Shown here: positions 15,147 through 17,669 of the stretch, in pieces
How positions within the stretch are numbered: the first letter of the stretch is position 1
How the letters are laid out: each line of letters opens with the position of its first letter
From: Candidatus Brevefilum sp.
GTDB lineage: Bacteria; Chloroflexota; Anaerolineae; Anaerolineales; Anaerolineaceae
Assembly: GCA_007119455.1 (NCBI GenBank)
Contig: SKPR01000163.1
Span: 1-17,669 of the forward strand
Direction: 5' to 3'
Length of the DNA stretch: 17,669 nucleotides
Notes under the pieces: generated by a model
The model's database searches: none
The model's input: the letters and a program-made list of their open reading frames with translations, nothing else
Told to the model about the DNA's origin: nothing
Position numbers and translations under genes: made by a program

Positions 15147-15755
15147 TCATTTTTTCAGTTTAGTCGTCCCCATCCGCGTAAAATAGCTAAAACCTTTTCC
15201 GAGAGATTTCTTGCGCTCTTTGATGGCCGTCCGATCGCGGGCTTCTGCTAAAGGGGTATAACCCCTGCGGACACCACGATAGAGGTCAATGGCCGCTACA
15301 GCACCTGCCACCGCCAGAACCAATAAAAATGACTCGATCAGGAAGCCAGCAAAAAATCCAATGTCAAAAAAAAGTGGGGATAAAACAAATAAATAAAACG
15401 GGTAAAGGAGCGCAATCAGCACCTGCTGAATCGCTTCATTGCGGATATACCTTTGGGCACATTGATCACAAACAAAATGCTCTTCTGATCCCAGGATATC
15501 CTCTTCTGATGGGGTCAGCTGGTTTTTTACCACCCTTTCCCGGGGGTTGCCAATGTCTTCCGTGTAATGAAAATAGCCCTGGCCACCATCTCTTACTTCA
15601 CCGCATTGAATGCAGACCTGCCCTTCTGGCACGGTGTCACCCTGATGACCCCGTGCTTTTTTATAGGCCAGAAAGGATAACACAATGGCCGACAGAGGTG
15701 CCAAAACAGCAGCCAGGATTCTGATGAGGGTGACAAGGATGTCCATAATTCTCAT
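15147..15755 (-). CDS. Unknown membrane protein with two CxxC knuckles
   Basis: I do not recognise this 202-residue protein. It opens with a hydrophobic helix (about 8-30). A soluble stretch of about 80 residues follows with two CxxC pairs, C48/C51 (VCIQCGEV) and C96/C99 (FVCDQCAQRYI), enough for one zinc site. Two membrane helices come next (about 111-130 and 133-156), then a basic tail (KERKKSLGK...TKLKK) that should lie in the cytoplasm. Metal-sensing or scaffolding is possible but unproven. The gene lies between ribonuclease J, which has its own terminator, and dnaE, and appears monocistronic. ATG 15755 and ATG 15746 are both possible starts; neither has a strong ribosome binding site. 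Confidence 0.72.
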   Translation of the reverse strand: MRIMDILVTLIRILAAVLAPLSAIVLSFLAYKKARGHQGDTVPEGQVCIQCGEVRDGGQGYFHYTEDIGNPRERVVKNQLTPSEEDILGSEEHFVCDQCAQRYIRNEAIQQVLIALLYPFYLFVLSPLFFDIGFFAGFLIESFLLVLAVAGAVAAIDLYRGVRRGYTPLAEARDRTAIKERKKSLGKGFSYFTRMGTTKLKK

Positions 15756-15781
15756 TTCTGAATAATCAAAACATTATCCAG

Positions 15782-15789
15782 ATTCTACC
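15782..15789 (-). promoter_or_regulatory. Probable -10 element (GGTAGAAT) of the membrane protein gene
   Basis: The minus strand reads AAGGTAGAATC, a one-base variant of the GGTAAAAT element found upstream of four other genes here. It lies between the ribonuclease J terminator and the ATG at 15755. Transcription would start near 15775. Confidence 0.45.
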
Positions 15790-15811
15790 TTATTACGAAT
15801 CCATTACGGAT

Positions 15812-15848
15812 TTAAATAAAAAAAGCGAGATGCATTTACACCTCGCTC
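15812..15848 (-). terminator. Rho-independent terminator of ribonuclease J
   Basis: On the minus strand, AGCGAGGTGT (15847-15838) pairs with GCATCTCGCT (15833-15824) over ten positions, including two G-T pairs, around an AAAT loop. The stem is followed by TTTTTTTATTT. It begins 18 bases beyond the stop codon. Confidence 0.9.
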
Positions 15849-15865
15849 CTGATATAACTGGCTTT

Positions 15866-17512
15866 TTAATTCTGGCTGACTGTCACAAAAATGAATGGGT
15901 TTCGTTTCGTTTCCTGATACAGGTAAGACTTCAATGACCGCAAAACTTCATACTCGAGATCGCCATTCGACCGACTGACCGTACTTTGAATCTGGCGGGT
16001 TAGTTTTTCAAGCATGGCATCCAAATCCTCAGGAAGCATAAAGCCCCGGGTTGTAATCTCAGGCCTTCCGCTCAGGTTGCCCGTCTGACGGTTAACTTTT
16101 AGATTGACCACCACCACACCATCCCGGCCGAGGGCTTCGCGCTCCCGGACGATACTGCGGTCAACATTGCCAACACCAGTACCATCGACAAAGATGTAAT
16201 CACCGGGGACACGCTCTTTGAGGTGCAACTTGCCATCTTCAAATTCGATGACCTGGCCGTTTTCAATCACAGCGATGTTCTCCGCCGGAACGCCAACCTC
16301 TTCCGCCAGTTTGGCATGCTGCTTCAACATCCGCAGCTCACCATGAATGGGGATCAGGTGTTTAGGACGGACCAGGTGTAATAACAGTTTCATCTCTTCC
16401 TGGCTGGCGTGTCCGGACACATGGACAGGGGCTATGGATTCATAAATCACATCAGCACCCCGGCGGAATAGCTGGTTGATGGTGCGGAAAACCGGCTCTT
16501 CATTGCCGGGAATAGGATGGGAGGAAAGGACGATCGTATCACCTTCGCGCACATCAAACTTACGGTTGGTGCCGCTGGCCAGCCGGCCCATGATGGAACG
16601 TGGTTCGCCCTGGGAACCGGTGCACATCAAGACCACCTGGTTATCAGGCATACTCAAGGATTTCTCCAATGAAATTACCAATCGTTCGGGGAAGTCCACA
16701 TATCCTAACTCCCGGGCCATATTCATGTTGTCCACCATGCTGCGACCGGTGAAGGCAATTTTACGCCCGTGACGCTCGGCTGCATTGGCCACCTGCTGCA
16801 TCCGAGAGATCAGGGATGCAAAGGTCGCCACCAGGATGCGCCCTTTTGCTTTTTTAAAGACCTGGTCGAGGCCTTGATCAATGATACGCTCGGACTTGGT
16901 CCAGCCGGGCTCAGTAGCATTGGTTGAATCTGACAGCAAGGCCAGAACCCCCCTTTGGGCAAATTCTGCCAGCTTAGCGTAATCTGTGGGCCAGTTGTCG
17001 ACCGGTGTATGGTCAAATTTATAGTCCGCGGTATGGACAACCAACCCGGCCGGGGTTTCGATGCCCAAACCGACCCCATCCGGGATGGAATGGCAGACAT
17101 GGAAGAAATCCACACTGAACGCACCAATCTGGACCCGTTCACCCGCTTTGACCGTTCGCAGGTCGGCTTTACCAGCCAAACCATGACGGTTGAGCTTGAC
17201 TTCGACCAGCCCGCGGGTCAAGAGCGTGTCATAAATTGGGGCATTGATCTCTTCCAGCACATGCTGAATGGCGCCAATATGGTCTTCATGGCCGTGGGTA
17301 AAGACAATGCCGCGCACGCGGTCTTTTTTATCGGCCAGATAATTATAAAAATCGGGGATGATGTAATCAATCCCGATCATGTCGTTTTCAGGGAACATGA
17401 TCCCGGCATCCACAATCAAAATGTCTTTGCCATATTCATACAGGGTCATGTTTTTCCCAACCTCGCCGAGGCCCCCGATTGGGATAATGCGTAATATTTT
17501 TTTGTTTTTCAT
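15866..17512 (-). CDS. rnj: Ribonuclease J
   Basis: This 548-residue metallo-beta-lactamase/beta-CASP ribonuclease matures and degrades RNA by endonucleolytic and 5'-to-3' exonucleolytic cutting. Metal ligands are H73, H75, D77 and H78 in FTHGHEDHIGA, H141 in CHSIPDG and D163 in HTADYKFD. The beta-CASP part follows (LLSDSTNAT, GRILVATFAS, CTGSQGEP, PVHVSGHASQEE, HLIPIHGE). The C-terminal domain from about 450 ends in FIFVTVSQN. The length fits the family. The start is ATG 17512 with AAGGA about 10 bases upstream. It is a single gene with its own promoter and a strong terminator. Whether the organism has a second RNase J or RNase E cannot be told. Confidence 0.96.
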   Translation of the reverse strand: MKNKKILRIIPIGGLGEVGKNMTLYEYGKDILIVDAGIMFPENDMIGIDYIIPDFYNYLADKKDRVRGIVFTHGHEDHIGAIQHVLEEINAPIYDTLLTRGLVEVKLNRHGLAGKADLRTVKAGERVQIGAFSVDFFHVCHSIPDGVGLGIETPAGLVVHTADYKFDHTPVDNWPTDYAKLAEFAQRGVLALLSDSTNATEPGWTKSERIIDQGLDQVFKKAKGRILVATFASLISRMQQVANAAERHGRKIAFTGRSMVDNMNMARELGYVDFPERLVISLEKSLSMPDNQVVLMCTGSQGEPRSIMGRLASGTNRKFDVREGDTIVLSSHPIPGNEEPVFRTINQLFRRGADVIYESIAPVHVSGHASQEEMKLLLHLVRPKHLIPIHGELRMLKQHAKLAEEVGVPAENIAVIENGQVIEFEDGKLHLKERVPGDYIFVDGTGVGNVDRSIVREREALGRDGVVVVNLKVNRQTGNLSGRPEITTRGFMLPEDLDAMLEKLTRQIQSTVSRSNGDLEYEVLRSLKSYLYQETKRNPFIFVTVSQN

Positions 17513-17542
17513 ACTTAAATTTTCCTTTTTCCGTTCTACTTA

Positions 17543-17570
17543 ATTAAATAATTGAGGTTTCTATTGACAA
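17543..17570 (-). promoter_or_regulatory. Probable sigma-70-type promoter of ribonuclease J
   Basis: On the minus strand, TTGTCA (17570-17565) and TTTAAT (17548-17543) are separated by 16 bases; each matches consensus at five of six positions. The leader would be about 20-25 bases and contains the AAGGA ribosome binding site. Confidence 0.5.
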
Positions 17571-17633
17571 AATACTTAAAATATGGGATTTGCCCATTTG
17601 AAGTCTGTATCATTAGCAGCCATTCCTGTGACA

Positions 17634-17669
17634 TAAAAAATGCCCTGCGGCATCAGGCCGGTCAGGGCG
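17634..17669 (-). terminator. Rho-independent terminator of a gene right of the window
   Basis: On the minus strand, GCCCTG (17668-17663) pairs with CAGGGC (17647-17642), and CCGG with a CCG further in extends the structure. ATTTTTTATG follows. It must serve a leftward gene ending just beyond the right edge. Confidence 0.8.

Noticed and set aside
1..17669. CRISPR arrays, tRNA or rRNA genes, insertion sequences or phage genes
   Set aside because: No regularly spaced repeats, cloverleaf sequences, transposase or phage proteins could be seen.

Overview
The window looks like chromosomal DNA from a Chloroflexota bacterium, probably class Anaerolineae. Three things suggest this: a DUF3090 gene directly followed by an SCO1664-type kinase-like gene (a pair known from Actinobacteria and Chloroflexota), moderate GC content, and repeated TTG start codons with good ribosome binding sites. 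This placement is inference. I saw no phage, CRISPR, rRNA or tRNA genes. All genes are leftward (minus strand) except the hydrogenase pair at the left edge.

Layout, left to right. (1) 1-108: a cluster of three consensus DnaA boxes directly upstream of the hydrogenase genes. (2) 109-2293, plus strand: small and large subunits of a group 3-like cytoplasmic [NiFe]-hydrogenase, separated by one base. The large subunit stops at the point where maturation proteases normally cut, and its usual last His is Gln. (3) 2383-3153: a monocistronic ADP-ribosylglycohydrolase with its own promoter. (4) 3300-3513: a non-coding composite repeat with nested palindromes. (5) 7233-3543: a surface polysaccharide group, read as GT2 glycosyltransferase, WbaP-type initiating sugar-phosphate transferase, then a WecC-type UDP-ManNAc dehydrogenase. 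(6) 10886-7420: a tight five-gene operon of DUF3090 protein, PI3/4-kinase-like protein, imidazolonepropionase (HutI), a 62-residue membrane protein and a YedJ/YpgQ-type HD hydrolase. (7) 14954-11094: replicative DNA polymerase III alpha subunit with a complete PHP metal site and a very acidic C-terminal linker. (8) 15755-15147: an unknown membrane protein with two CxxC knuckles. (9) 17512-15866: ribonuclease J with promoter and a strong terminator. A terminator for a further leftward gene lies at the right edge.

Taken together, this is mostly housekeeping DNA: DNA replication, RNA processing, histidine breakdown and cell-surface glycan synthesis, plus hydrogen metabolism. A recurring extended -10 element, GGTAAAAT (one GGTAGAAT variant), lies upstream of five leftward genes and probably marks the housekeeping promoters of this organism. 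The observations most worth a second look are the DnaA-box cluster against the hydrogenase start, the unusual hydrogenase C-terminus, the DUF3090 protein that has lost its zinc knuckle, the acidic linker in DnaE and the composite repeat. I found no convincing new multi-gene defence or mobile system.
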